Shown here piece by piece: positions 1 through 12,682 of a DNA stretch of 64,000 bases; position 1 is the first letter of the stretch, and every line of letters starts with the position of its first letter. Source of the DNA: Cinnamomum chago (taxonomy: Eukaryota > Streptophyta > Magnoliopsida > Laurales > Lauraceae); assembly GCA_038049695.1 (NCBI GenBank), contig CP142453.1, forward strand, positions 113,538,001 through 113,602,000, in the 5' to 3' direction. The notes beneath the pieces are model-generated. The model had not been told where the DNA came from, searched no databases, and was given only the letters and a program-made list of their open reading frames with translations. The position numbers were made by a program, and so were the translations under genes.

Positions 1-2839
1 AGCAACTTCTTTTGCTTGATACAAAAGTGTTATATTTTATACCCTGTATGAAAAGGATAATACAAAGTAATCATAGAAGTTCAATTAAATGAAAGCTCAC
101 AAATAGAGATATCAATAGGAAAAAAATATAAAAAAACAAAAAACTACAAATACAAATTTGCCAAAGGAATTGGACCATCTTCTTAAGAAATACATAAGAA
201 TGTAACCCATGTATTCTAGATCAACTCTTCTGCTCTTTTCTATATAGAGGATGAGAGTGCTGATCAAAGTAAAAAAAAAATTTGAAACGAACAAAGACAG
301 ACTAAGTTTGTTGCAACTCAGCATCAAATACTTATTTTAGTTGTTTACACTTAAAACGACCACTTCATTCATTGACTCTGAAGTTAGTAGTAACGCTAGC
401 ATAACAAGAGTTTCTATGAGATTCTCGTTTTCCCTTTAAGGAAAGGCATGACGTTTCATTGAAATATATGAGAACAAGAATAAGAACAAGAAGCTTGCAA
501 TGATGAAAGAAATAAATGTGTTAGAAAATTATCAAAGTTTTTTCAACTTAAGCCTCATGAGTAAGCAATAATAAATAAATATATTCATGCCCTTGAAATG
601 CCCTTTTATAATAAAAAAAATTCACAAAAGTAGGGTATTAATAAACTAAAAATTGTACTGAACAACAATAATTTTACGATAACTATCTATAAGACCCACC
701 ACTAAATTACATTTATGGAATTATCTTTAGCAATCACTAATATTAGAAGAGAACCAGTATTTAGTAGTAGTTATCACATTATCCAACTTGTGATTACTCT
801 TCCAACAGGGGTATAAATCAAGATTAATACAACTATTATGTAAGATTGAAAAACTCAATTATTATAACTAAATAAAATACAAACACATGAAGCAAAAGGG
901 AAAAGAATATTTAAATTTTTTTAATGGTAACTTTCATTAAAAGAGAGAAAAAAAACAGGGCGGACATAAAATGAGTTTTAGTTTGTACATTTCACTTTCT
1001 TATTTATGATATTTTGTTAGTTGCTACTTCTTTCTAAAAAAGAAAAAGAAAACACTAAACATAAAGCAATATACAAACAAAGTTCCTGTATATAGGGATG
1101 TGCTTATAAGTTTTGGAGGTCCCTATATCTTTTTCAAAGGCCATAATAAATAATATACAACTGAAGGAATATCAAATTACAAATATTTAAGGTTAGTGTA
1201 CAAAAGATTAAAGGGTTAATATTTAAAAAATAATAACAAAGGGTTACATCCGTACAAAGAAAATAATCTCATATCTTTTGGAAACCTCCCGGAGCCCTCT
1301 GATGTTCTTAACTCTCAAATTCCAAATGCAAATACCACTCAAGTATCTTTTAGGTCCACCAAAAAAATAAAAATAAAATAAATAAACAAATAGAAATTAT
1401 TTGCACAATTAGCATTGTTTCAGGTAAAAAAAAAAAAAAAAGAGAGAATGTTAATTCTCTCGTGTGTAGAAAATTTGGTATTTAAATTATAACACAACCA
1501 CCAATTGGCCACCAGCAATAATAACAAAAGTAACAAGCTAATTAATACCTTTTGTCTTCTCTTTTATTTTCATCCCATCTTAGTTCAAGATTTATTATTG
1601 AAAAAGCACATGGCATTTAAGTTTTCAGAGTTATAAAAAGCAGTATGTACACCATGAACCACATAATGGAGTAAATAGTGCATAGTTAAAATATTTTTTT
1701 TTCCCACCTTTGCTTATTTTATTAACCGAGGTCGACAAAATAGTGCCAAGAAAGACTAAAAAAAGCTTTTTGGATGATAAAATCTGAAATATTTTTCATT
1801 TGAAATAATTCTTTAATTGCCCCATATCTCACAATTAATTTTACAAAAGGCAATTAAAAAAATTGAATAAGAATTTGGAAATTAGTGAACAAAATGGTTC
1901 AATGAGAACCACGAATGAATGCTTATTGGTCTTATCACACTCTTGAGGGGTATGGAGGGTGACAATTGAAGAGGCATTAGTTTAAAACCTAAGAATTTAA
2001 CTAACATAAACTAAAACAAGAAAAATAAACAAAATAAAATGTCAGATTTTTATACAAATATGGATTAAGATTTTGACCTTTTGAATATTAGCACCTGTAC
2101 TGCTTTAAAAAAAAGCACTTCCCCTTCGACTCTATGGAGAAGGAAAACAGATTCTGACGGATAATGGAAACCTTTTCCATGCCTCATGGCATTGTCCTTT
2201 TAGTTATTGTCTACTTTGCTTTTCATAACCAGGATACTTTATGTTTGAATTTTCCTCCTATCTCACATAACATAATAGTATCAATTTTACATTTTAAATG
2301 CTATGCACAAATTCATATTCTAAACATAGAGTGAGAACTAAATACAAAGTTCTATCATAAAGAAACATAAAACACGCACAATTTGGAAACCTATAGTTAA
2401 GACTCAAGAAATAAAACAGACATATAATTAAAATTATAAGAGCACGAATGCTATCATTGGGCCTAACTTTGGCCCAAACAGGAATGAGAAAGAAAAAACC
2501 AACTCTTCATCATCATTTTCTTAACTCTGGTTGCACCCATTTTTCTTAGAATGAAGATTTTATTGTAACATTAAAAAAAATTGAAGAAGAAGACACAATC
2601 AAACAATAATAATTTTAGTAGACAATGTTCACTTACATGTATGAAAACTCCCTCCATTCCAAAAGAAGTTAAGAGTCAATGAAGAATCTATTAAAATATC
2701 ATGTTCTTCCTTACACAATTACTCACAGAGGAAAAACTCATACCCACAATATTCCCTGCATTGAAAATCTTGTAGTATCTGAATAAGAAGAATGTTAAAA
2801 GAAAATTGAAAAAATAAGAGGGAAAAAATAATATTAGAG
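1..2839. other. AT-rich intergenic DNA, no gene seen
   Basis: Very AT-rich sequence with many short A and T runs. The open frames are short and of low complexity and match no family I recognise. I see no RNA gene, clear terminal repeats or LTR termini here. Confidence 0.6.
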
Positions 2840-3818
2840 ATATTGATTTGAGATAGATTCCTATCTAATCCACATTTTCATTTTCTTTTCTCCACCACCT
2901 TAAAAAAAAAAAAATCACTCGATTTATTGGAATGTATTAAAACTAAATTTTATTACGTTTAAAATATCAGCATCTACTCAATATAAGAGATTAAAAAATT
3001 TATTAGGATTGTGTGTGCCAAGTTTGGTCTGGATCTGCGTTCATTTGGGTATAGTAGAGTTTAGCAATTTTCCATTGAATTTAGCGGGGTTTTTCGTAAT
3101 TTTAGATTTTTGAGATTATGGTACCGTTGGGTAGATATTTTTAATTCCTACACTTTAGTCTGCTAGATCATCTTGATCTGCATCCTTAAAACCCCTCTAA
3201 ATCCAAGTCTAATCCAGAGTCTATTTAAGACAAATTGGGAAATTCACATTATGTCCCCATCTTTATCCATATATAAAATACATATACATAATAAATATAT
3301 ATATATAAAGGTGGGCCCCACAATATTGATTTGAGATAGATTCCAATCTTATCCACATTTTCCTTCTTCTTTTTTTCCTCCACCACCTTAAAAAAAAACA
3401 AAGAAATCAAAAAAAAAATTACTCGATTTATTGGAATGCATTAAAACGAAATTTTGATACGTTAAAATATCAGCATCTACTCAATATAAGAGATTAAAAA
3501 AATTATTAAGATCGTGTGTACCAAGTTTGGTCTGGATCCGGATTCATTTGGGTATAGTAGGGGGAGTTAGCAATTTTCCAGAGAATTTAGGGGGCTTTTT
3601 CGTAATTTTAGATTTTTTAGATTATAGTACCGTTGGGTAGTAATTCCTAAACTTTAGTCTTCTAAATCATCTTGATTCGGATCTTTAAAACCCCTCTAAA
3701 TCCAAGCCTGACCCAACTCCTATTTTAGAAAAATTGAAAAATTCCCATTATGTCCCCATCTTTATCCATATATAAAATACATATACCTAATAAATATATA
3801 TAAGGGTGGACCCCACAA
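2840..3818. repeat. Tandem duplication, two ~490 bp units
   Basis: Two head-to-tail copies, about 2840-3322 and 3323-3818. Both start with TATTGATTTGAGATAGATTC, pass through a purine run, the words ACTCGATTTATTGGAATG and AAGTTTGGTCTGGATC, and end in an AT-rich stretch plus a GGGCCCCACAA-like motif. Copies differ by scattered substitutions and small indels, perhaps 10%. No coding potential. The unit may be part of a dispersed noncoding transposon family, but no terminal inverted repeats are evident. Confidence 0.8.
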
Positions 3819-6534
3819 CTTATATTTTATTGGGCATGTGTGTAGTAAAAAAAGTACATCATCTTTCTCTCTTTTATAAGAGTAGACTAGTAGAGCTCTG
3901 CACGTGCAATGAACATACTCTTTCAGTATGATAATTTGAAAAAATAAAGCCATTGAAAAACTCAATATTAACTATCCCAATGGAGAATGACCAGTTTACA
4001 TATAGTTCATTTTTTTTGGCAAATTAAGTAATTTACAATCACTCATTGTTCTTATGAAATTAAGTAAAAGCTTCAATAGAAAAAAGTAAGAAGAAGATTG
4101 AATAACAAGATATATGGAAGGAAACTAATTAAAAAAAAGTTGAAAACCAACATTTTTTGGCCATACAAGATTAGGCAAAATACTCACCAATTTCAATATA
4201 GATCAATAGTCTGGCCTATTTCCCATTAAAATTTGTCTAAAACTAAGCGCCAAATAAATACCAAATTCATGTTGAGAAGCACCGACTGACAGTAATACCA
4301 ATACAAAGAAATTTGAATATCACGGAAAGAAACAAGATTGATATGTTAAGATGAGGGCCAGAGCAACAACTTAAAAAGCTTTCTTGAAATAAGATGACAC
4401 TGCTACCAAATTTTGAACCATGTATATTTGTGGCACTTCTGTTAGCTTTTTATGTATCATAAACCAGTTCTGTTACATTCTAATTTTGTAGTAAGTGAAT
4501 CTTTGAAACAAATATCATAATTTGAAGCAAGAGAACCAACTACGAAGAGATCTTTAGTCATGCACTCTTAGGGTGGGCACAACTACTTCCTTCAAACTTC
4601 CTAATAAAAATTAATGGAAAATTCATTATCCTAGCATTATAGTAATGTGGTTGCAATGTTGGACAGGAATAAAGTCCAAGAGTAATACTGGTTCGACCTG
4701 AGATAATGCCTTGGCTGAAGCAAGCAAAATCATAAAGAAAGATAATTAGCACCCTCAAACACAGTTTAGCACGTATAATGATAATGAAGAATGCATGTTG
4801 CCAGAATTGCCTAAAAAAAAAAAGAGGGCCCTAAAGTAATCACTTTAAATCAACATAAGATGGTGGATCTAAAAACATGAGTTGGCATATCATAATGATG
4901 AGTTCCATTACATCATACTCATAAAAACTTGAAAGGAAAAATAAAGTACTTTATCATAATCCAAGAAGTAATAAGACAAGCCATTAGTCACTTGCATTGG
5001 ATGTTGGTTTGATATATAGCAATAAAATTTAAAAGAAAACCAACTTGCATGGAATGAAGAAATCAAGAAAAGGCTTACATAACAAAAATCTGCATATGCT
5101 TGCATATTCACAAAAAACTTTCATGACACCGAGATTATCTGGCTACTAACAAAATGAAGCATCTAAATAGACCTTAAGCCTCTCTATAGCATCTCCATAT
5201 CTTTGGCTAGTGCACCCACACATCAATGAAATATCTTCCTCATTTCAACCCACTAATGTCACCCAAGTCCTCATCACTAAGCATGAAAACACCATGCTTT
5301 CTTAGTAAAGGGGATATATATATATATACGTTCTAGTATTTCTTTTTCTGATCTGACACAAGCATACTATCAAACCACATAAAATATTTTTCTATATTTT
5401 TTAGAGTGACTATTTGGTTAGATCTACTTGTGCATAATGTTTTGTATCAATTGCAGATTTTAATTGCACCCTAACATATTTGCTAGCATACATAGGAATT
5501 TATAGTGAAATAAGCTTTGCTGAAAGATTATTAAAGAAGTGAGGGGTGAGAAACACAAGGTTATGGATGCAAAAGGGACCTTGACCATCGTGGGATTTGA
5601 TTTCCAGGGTGATGAATGAGCATTCATCTCTCATTTTTCCTCAAATCAATTTCCATTAAAAGAGAGGTTATTTGATTGTCATTTTTTTAATATTCATGTA
5701 TGATTTTACATTTTAACCACTAGTAAAAATCTGAAGCCCTATAACCCTTAGGAACTGCAAGAACGATTTTCTATCATTCCTTACAAAGTTTGATGCACTA
5801 AAATGTGTAACATGTTACTATTATTTTTTCTTTTTCCTTTTTTTTTTCCAAAATGAGGGGAACGCATTAAAATATTAAAAAATAATTATAAATGGGCCAA
5901 ACCTTCTGGCAAAACACTAATGTCAAAGATGACATACAAGATAATCAATCCACCAAGCTAGCTAATACAACACAAAAATAACAAAAAAAAAAAAAAAAAA
6001 AAAAACCAACTGGTCACTACCTCCCCTGAATGTTAAAATTCTATTTCATTTATAACATTGCTGGTCATTTTTTAATATTCAACTTTTCTTTATTTTTAAT
6101 CGCTTATAAAAATTTAAAGTAAATTTCACTATTTCAGTAACATAAAAAAAAAAGATTTTCTATTGTCACAAAGTTCACTTTGTCGAATGTTGTTGGAGCA
6201 CTAAATGTTTAAAATGTCACAATTCTATTTCACATATTTCATTTCTAGCATTGCAAACTCAATGAAACAAAATACCAACCAACCAAAACCGTACCCAACT
6301 CATAGCTTTAAACGAATCAACAACAAATCACAAGGATTCCAAGCAATCTTTGGCATTCTCATCTCTTCCTCTGACAAGCAAATCGTGTCTTTACAGGCAT
6401 TGGGATCGAAGTTGAAATTTTCTACACATGAAAATCTCAAATGAAATTTCTCATTTGAGTTCTTGCAGCGAATGAACAAATTCTTCAAACACAACCCTTT
6501 TCATGATCATTTGAGCTAAGCATTTCATCGAAAT
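3819..6534. other. AT-rich intergenic DNA, no gene seen
   Basis: Low-complexity intergenic sequence with A runs (for example near 5982-6005) and short TA microsatellites near 5315-5330. No conserved protein, RNA gene or bounded element was recognised. Confidence 0.55.
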
Positions 6535-7270
6535 ATAATAATACTACGTGAGGCACACAAATGTGTAGAGAAAAAGCATGACAAGTTCTACTAAGTGGGG
6601 CCCACAATGTGTAGTTCTCTTTTATTATATATATATATAATATAATAATACTAAGTGGGGCCTACAGATGTGTAGATGTAGAGAAAAAGCATGACAAATT
6701 CTTCTACTAAGTGGGGCCCATTGATGTGTAGTTCTCGTTTTATTATATATATATCTATTATAATAATACTAAGTGGGGTATACAGATATTATAATAATAC
6801 TAAGTGGGGCCCATAAATGTGTAGAGAAAAAGCATGACAAGTTCTTCTACTAAGTGGTATGATATAATAATACTAAGTGAGGCCCACAGATGTGTAGATG
6901 TAGAGAAAAAGCTTGACAAGTTCTTCTACGAAGTGGGGCCCACAAATGTGTAGTTCTCTTTTATTATATATATATAATATAATAATACTAAGTAGGGCCC
7001 ACAGATGTGTAGTTCTCTCGTATTTTATATATATATAATATGATAATACTAAGTGGGGCCCACAGACGTGTAGTTCTCTTTTATTATATATATAATATAA
7101 TATAATAATACTAAGTGAGGCTCACAGATGTGTAGAGAAAAAGCATGACAAGTTCTTCTCTTTTATTGGGGCCCACATATGTGTAGTTCTCTTTTATTTT
7201 ATATATAATATCATAATACTAAGTGGGACCCACAGATGTGTAGAGAAAAAGCATGACACTTTTTTCTCTT
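6535..7270. repeat. Degenerate minisatellite, TAAGTGGGGCCCACA core
   Basis: About a dozen imperfect copies of a core CTAAGTGGGGCCCACAGATG followed by TGTAGTTCTCTTTTATTATA or TGTAGAGAAAAAGCATGACA, separated by short TA runs and the word ATAATAATA. Spacing varies from about 45 to 115 bp, so two or three unit types are intermixed. The array is noncoding and fades into a TA-rich tract at 7270-7350. Confidence 0.8.
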
Positions 7271-7354
7271 TTATAATAAGGGTATAGATATTATATGATT
7301 ATTATTATAATATAATTAGAATATATTATTATATTATATATATATATATTTTGT

Positions 7355-7380
7355 GGGGGGGTGGGGGGGGGGGGGGGGGG
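7355..7380. repeat. G-homopolymer tract
   Basis: Seven G, one T, then 18 G in a row, in very AT-rich surroundings and directly followed by a remnant of the upstream minisatellite motif. Such tracts can form G-quadruplexes. The exact length is prone to sequencing error. Confidence 0.85.
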
Positions 7381-7459
7381 ACCACAAAGGTGTAGTTAAA
7401 AAGTATGCAACTTCTCTTCTCTTTTATAATAAGGGAATATATATATATATATATATATA

Positions 7460-7911
7460 ACAATGAAGATAAGCTTATCTTGATAAGATAGATCAGAACA
7501 ACTACTATCATTTTTAATCAAGTGCAAACAATGTGATTAAAATAAAAAAAAATAGAAGAAAAATGTCTTTTTCTATAATATAAAAAAAGAACCTTTGAAA
7601 TTTGACTTATTTTTAGAAAATCTCAACCTTCTAAGATTTATAAATATATCTCTAAGTCTGTTTTTTTGCATTAGAATACATAGGAATTCACAGTCAACTA
7701 AGCACCACCTTGGATTTTTGAAGAGGTGAGGTGCAAATCAATATTAATTGTTACTGGGATTTTGTCATTTAAAGGGAAGGTTATTTGACATTCTTGAAAT
7801 CATATTTAATGTTTATTTTTAACCACTCATGGCGTTAAATCTGTGTACTCAATTCCTATCCATTTATAGTCGGTTGCCAAAGAGGCCGGACAACCTCATC
7901 ACAAAAAAAAG
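7460..7911. other. AT-rich spacer, nothing recognised
   Basis: Short intergenic spacer between the minisatellite region and the inverted-repeat-bounded segment. No coding signal or repeat boundary was found. Confidence 0.5.
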
Positions 7912-10900
7912 GGAGCTTTCTACATATACCCCATAAGGTTTTTAGGATTTGTAAATAAGTCCATTTGGTTTTAGTATTTGTAAATAGGCCCTTGCCTTTT
8001 CATTTTAATACCTTCCATGTCCCCAAAATCACTTTTCAACCACCGAGAACTTCTAAATACACAGCGATTTGAACCTTTCACAAACACGAATTTCTTTTTA
8101 ACTTTTTTAATACATTTATATCCCTATATGAAAAGACTTAAAAAGACAATCACATTTCACACGATACTGCTCATATCTCTCTGCACACCGTCCCATTTCA
8201 CTGTCATCATCTTGTTCCTCCCATTCCACCATCTCATTCATCCCTTCACTCTCATTCCCTTTTTCCTCCAATCTCATTATTCCCTTCACATCACCATCTC
8301 TCCATTTATCACATTCTACTCTCCATCATATCCCACCGTTGTCATACATTACTTCTTAGTGAAACCTCACTCTCAATATCATTTTTTTGTCTAATGGATG
8401 AGCAAACTAACAAGCACAATGCAGTTCCCGAACATAATAGCAGTAGGAAGGTGAGTTTTTGTGTGTGTTTTTTTTTTTTTTTTTCGACATTTTCCTAAGC
8501 TTGTAAAGCGTTTTTATTTTCTGTTTCCGCGAAACGTTCAGATTTTCAGTGCAGAATAAATTGCCAATGTTCAGCCTCTTATAGTTGATCATATCAATTT
8601 TGGCCAGCCGTATCTGGCTGAATAAAAAAATTATATTCAACCAAATAGGGCTGATCGAAACGATTATGTTCAGCCATATATGACTGAACATAAATTTTTT
8701 GTTCAGCAAGATACTACTTAACAGTGGTAGTTTATTCTCAATTGCTATAAAATATGTTCCTCCCTCCTCTCTAATCAATCAATGCTTTTAATGTAGGATG
8801 TTGTGTCTACACAGTGTAGTTAAGTTCGCTCCGAATGCGTAGTGGGCTATAGTCATGAATTTAATGCCGAAAAGGTAAGAAATATAGTTGAGTTATATTT
8901 AAAATGAACGTTATGAGTTATTATCTTCTTATTTAATTCTATTATGCGCAGATATTCAATAGTTGGGAAGCCAGGTCATTATACATTACAATTATGTTAT
9001 TTACTAACAAAGTCTCTCTGTTTTTGTTTTTTTGTTTAGGTATTCTTGGTCCCAGGTTATCCTACTCTGCCGACTATAAACAAGTGGCGGCGGTTTCATC
9101 ATACCTGTGCCCAAGGATGGGAAACCACGTACCACTGCCGGATATAACGTTTCTAAGAAATTGTCACTTCTGACGTAGCCACATGTGAGATGATAGAGTT
9201 AGAATGAGGCGATCACTTTATTAGCTCATAAACTGAGGTAGCCACTTATATGTCGATCTTATTTTTGTTGTTAATGATGTAGCCACCTGTATGGTGATGA
9301 CATGTTGTATTAAACTCATCTTTTTTTAATGACAACCTTACTTTTCTTGCCATTGATGTTTATAACTATTATGGTGATCTTCATTTTAATATACTAGCAT
9401 CAAAATATACAACATCAATGGAAATTTCAATAGGATTACAACTATATTAAATTGATTGGTATTCATCATCCAATTGCTTATAAAATAGAATCCACCCATT
9501 AAAGTAGATCCACCCTACAAAATACTTCAACCCTTCAATTTCTATTACTACCCCTATTGGTTCTGCGTGTATAAGTAACCAATGTCAAACGGGGGCTCCA
9601 AAAGGTACGTTGGACTTCTTTTATAGAAGCACCCCGCAACAATCTGTGAATCTGATCAATAAAAGTGTAGAGCATGTCCGGGTCCTGAATGCACTCTTCA
9701 TAACCCCTCTGAATGATTGAATCCGCGATAGTTAGAGCATTCTCATTTCGCTTCATTTAGACATGTCAAAAGAAAATAAATTAAGAATAATTCATTTAGA
9801 CCATCTGGGTATCCGGGACATCTAGTTCTTCAGGAACATCATTAACTCTTCTTGCAAGACACCTCCTATTAGAAGCTGTCGGTCGAATTCTATGTCCATC
9901 ACCCCTATCCATATCTAAAATACAGCGTCACCCATTAAGAACAATAAATTAAACATTTAATACAAAAAAAATCCACTTTGTAACAGATCCACTATGTTCG
10001 TCCCTGAGAGGCTGAATAGACTGGGTTTATTCAGTCTCTTAATGCCGAACAGAGTGGATTTGTTTAGCCCAAAGAGGCTGAATGTACTAGGTTTGTTCAA
10101 AATCTTAGGGCTAAATAGAGTGATTCCATGAATCTCAGTTCCTTGGAAGAAAGCCCCAAGAACTCCTTGAAGCCTTCTTAGCATGAAGCAAATGCCTTAG
10201 AAAATGACCTCACATAGTTTGAAATGAATCAACATGATTGAAAGATTTGGTTTAATGGAGCTACTTTTCCTCTTTACTTCTAATCTTAACATTCCTTTCA
10301 ACGATTGTCAAGACAGATATAAAAATGCCTAGTAATCGATCCCACGAAATCGCTATTTTAGAAACTCAAAGAACCAGATGTCCTATCAAAGAACCAGATG
10401 TCAAGACAGATATAAGAATGTTGAGCAGGAAGCAAATGCCTTAGACAACTCAAAGAACCATCCCACAAAATCACTATTTTAGAAACTTCCAAGACACATA
10501 TAGAGGAAGAAAAAGAAATGGAGGAGAAGGGATATTACCGATTGGGAGGAGGAAGCAGGAGGAGGACTCCAAATGTTCGTCGACAATGGCAAGAGAGGCT
10601 CCAAACGTCCGTCAATAATAGTAGGAGAGGCTCCAAACGATTTGAGTGTAGAGAGAAAGGAGATAGGGCATTTTAGGTATATTTTTTGTGTGTGGAAAGC
10701 AAAGTCAGAATTTTAAATTTTTTAGGTTGTGTGGATAAAACCTATGTGTGAAAGGCTCAAATCATTGTGTATTTAGAAGCTCTCCCAACCACCAAAAACT
10801 TTTAGAATGAAATGACACTTTTGCCCATCTATTTCTCCCTATATCCATAAATTCAAATGCTTGGACTTATTTTTCTCTAAAGCTTGTAACATTAATAATT

Positions 10901-11345
10901 ATATGTAGTGGGAGAGAATAACCATAAGTAAGTCCATTTTTAATCATTACATGACACATTTCATTAAATCCACATCGATTAAAATGATAATAAGCGCCTG
11001 TGGTTATAATTGGTCATAGATGATGTCATAGATGATCCAATCTATGCACGACCCACTATTAGATTGATGAAAGTTTTAAAATGCATGATTAGACTTCACG
11101 TGCATTAAAGAGTTATTGAGAGAGACCGTTGAGACTTGAGATAAAATAATAGTATTTTTATAATTAATAATATACTCATTTTTATTTAATGAATGTAAGG
11201 GCAAAATTGTCATTCTTATAAAAACTCAACACAAATCCCATGATAATTACTTACACTCATTACGAATACTAGTTTGGGGGACATAAAACCACATGCGCTT
11301 ATTTACAAATCATAAAAACCTTAGGAGTATATAAAAGAAAAACCT
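7912..11345. mobile_element. Candidate DNA transposon bounded by imperfect TIRs
   Basis: The left end (about 7912-7973) and the reverse complement of the right end (about 11281-11345) share an inverted repeat built on TAAGGTTTTTAGGATTTG followed by TAAATAAG and TGGTTTTA. Between them lie short coding-like stretches on both strands: a minus-strand frame at 9535-9756 with a second minus-strand stretch near 9820-9921, and a plus-strand stretch near 9040-9165. None could be assigned to a transposase. A direct repeat with AGGCTGAAT and AGAGTG words occurs at 10010 and 10076. The size and ~60 bp TIRs would suit a degraded MULE-like element, but no target duplication was found, so two separate small elements in opposite orientation remain possible. 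Confidence 0.45.
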
Positions 11346-11879
11346 ATACATTCTAATGTAAACAAACATATACCCTAAGCTTATAAAATTATTTAAAAAA
11401 AAAAAAACACATACTTGTCTATCACTTTTAATTTTTTATTTCATAGAATCATGTGCGGTTCATTTATCTTACATCCAATCAATTTAAACAATTTAGAAGA
11501 GCATCTTCTTTGCTTTTAAAATTAGTTCACACAACATGAGGACTCCTCGCTTGGGAGACTTTTTGTATTCACAGGAAATCAAAAATTCTCAAAACCTAGA
11601 AAAACTAGGAAAGTGCGACAAATCTTGTCAATCTCTAATCCATCCATTTGATCAAAGATATAAACCCACTGCCAATCTTACCAGGAAAATTTTCTCCTAC
11701 CAGCAGATTACATGACCAGATCAGCTCAATGAGATCCAAGTCCAACCTTACAATAATCAAATTCAATAACCACACATAACAATCCATCTGAAAATGAAAC
11801 AAAATACTGATTAAACTGAAATTTATCACATTAGATGGTATTGAGGGAGAGTGATTCATCACTGATCTGGATGTAACAT

Positions 11880-12090
11880 ATGGGCCTAGCTAATAAATTA
11901 GTTGGCCTAAGACCATGGTTTGCATCCAGAGGTTATATGTTTGAAACTACACAACCACTGGGGCTACTGGGAAGTTTACTGACATTTCCTTCGGGCCCGG
12001 AACTCTCAATAGCAAGAAGAAGAAGAGAAAAAAAAAAGAAAAAACAATTCGGATTCCTCGTAACTAGAGGATTTTACCAAAAAAAAAAAA
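11880..12090 (+). mobile_element. SINE-like repeat copy
   Basis: The segment TTGGCCTAAGACCATGGTTT followed by a degenerate RNA polymerase III B-box (TGTTTGAAACTAC) closely resembles the copy near 62289, where the B-box reads GGGTTCGAAACTAC. A-rich runs at about 12029-12041 and 12079-12090 suit a retroposed tail. This is therefore probably a tRNA-derived SINE; the A-box is poorly conserved. Confidence 0.5.
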
Positions 12091-12097
12091 CCTACAC

Positions 12098-12513
12098 ACT
12101 TTAGGTGACCAGTGGACCTAAAAGATCATTTTAACCGACCTTACATCATATTAGTCATTTTGCATGAAAATGTGTTTTTTTTTTTTAGCACTTTCAACTA
12201 ACGTCCCTAGCGACCTTAGTTTTATGAAGTTAAGGGTCTTTAGGGACCCTGCGGTGTACATAAATTAGGAACGTCGACTTTGACTCTTCTTCATTCTTCT
12301 TTCTTGTTCATTTTTTAGCACTTCCTTGTTTCTTCATATGCTCTTAATTTGTGTACACCAAAGGGTCCCTAAGGACCCTCAGCGTCATAAAACTAAAATT
12401 GCTAGGGATGTTAGTTGAAAGTGTAAAAAAAAATACATTTTCAGGCAAAACTACTCTCTGCCCTCTGGTGCAAAGTCGGTTAAAATAATCCTTCTAGCCG
12501 ATTGGTCACTAAA
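12098..12513. mobile_element. Foldback MITE upstream of the aminopeptidase gene
   Basis: Two long inverted arms, about 12098-12270 and 12342-12513, are separated by a ~71 bp loop. Shared words between one arm and the reverse complement of the other include ACTTTAG/GTGACCA, ATTTTAACCGAC, GCACTTTCAACTAAC, CCCTAGC, TTAGTTTTATGA and TTAGGGACCCT. No coding potential. The element ends only about 170 bp before the start codon of the gene at 12683, so it lies in or against the core promoter. A foldback of this kind can be a source of small RNAs. Confidence 0.75.
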
Positions 12514-12572
12514 GTATTTTTATTTTTATTTTTTAAATCCTCTCGTATAACTAAGTCGTAACATCGAAACTT

Positions 12573-12578
12573 TATAAA
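12573..12578 (+). promoter_or_regulatory. TATA-like box for the aminopeptidase gene
   Basis: TATAAA lies about 105 bp upstream of the start codon at 12683, leaving room for a 5' UTR of about 70-80 bp. The assignment is by sequence and position only. Confidence 0.4.
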
Positions 12579-12682
12579 GATTTCTATCGGATTATTGGCA
12601 TCAGATGCTTATAACACTACTGCTTCACGATTCCTCTTTCTATCTACTTATTTGATCGAGAACGAGAGGAAGTTAGATAAAG

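Noticed and set aside
8017-8394. A 125-residue plus-strand frame, rich in His, Phe and Leu
   Set aside because: Low-complexity composition from CT/AT-rich DNA, no domain, no splice or promoter support.
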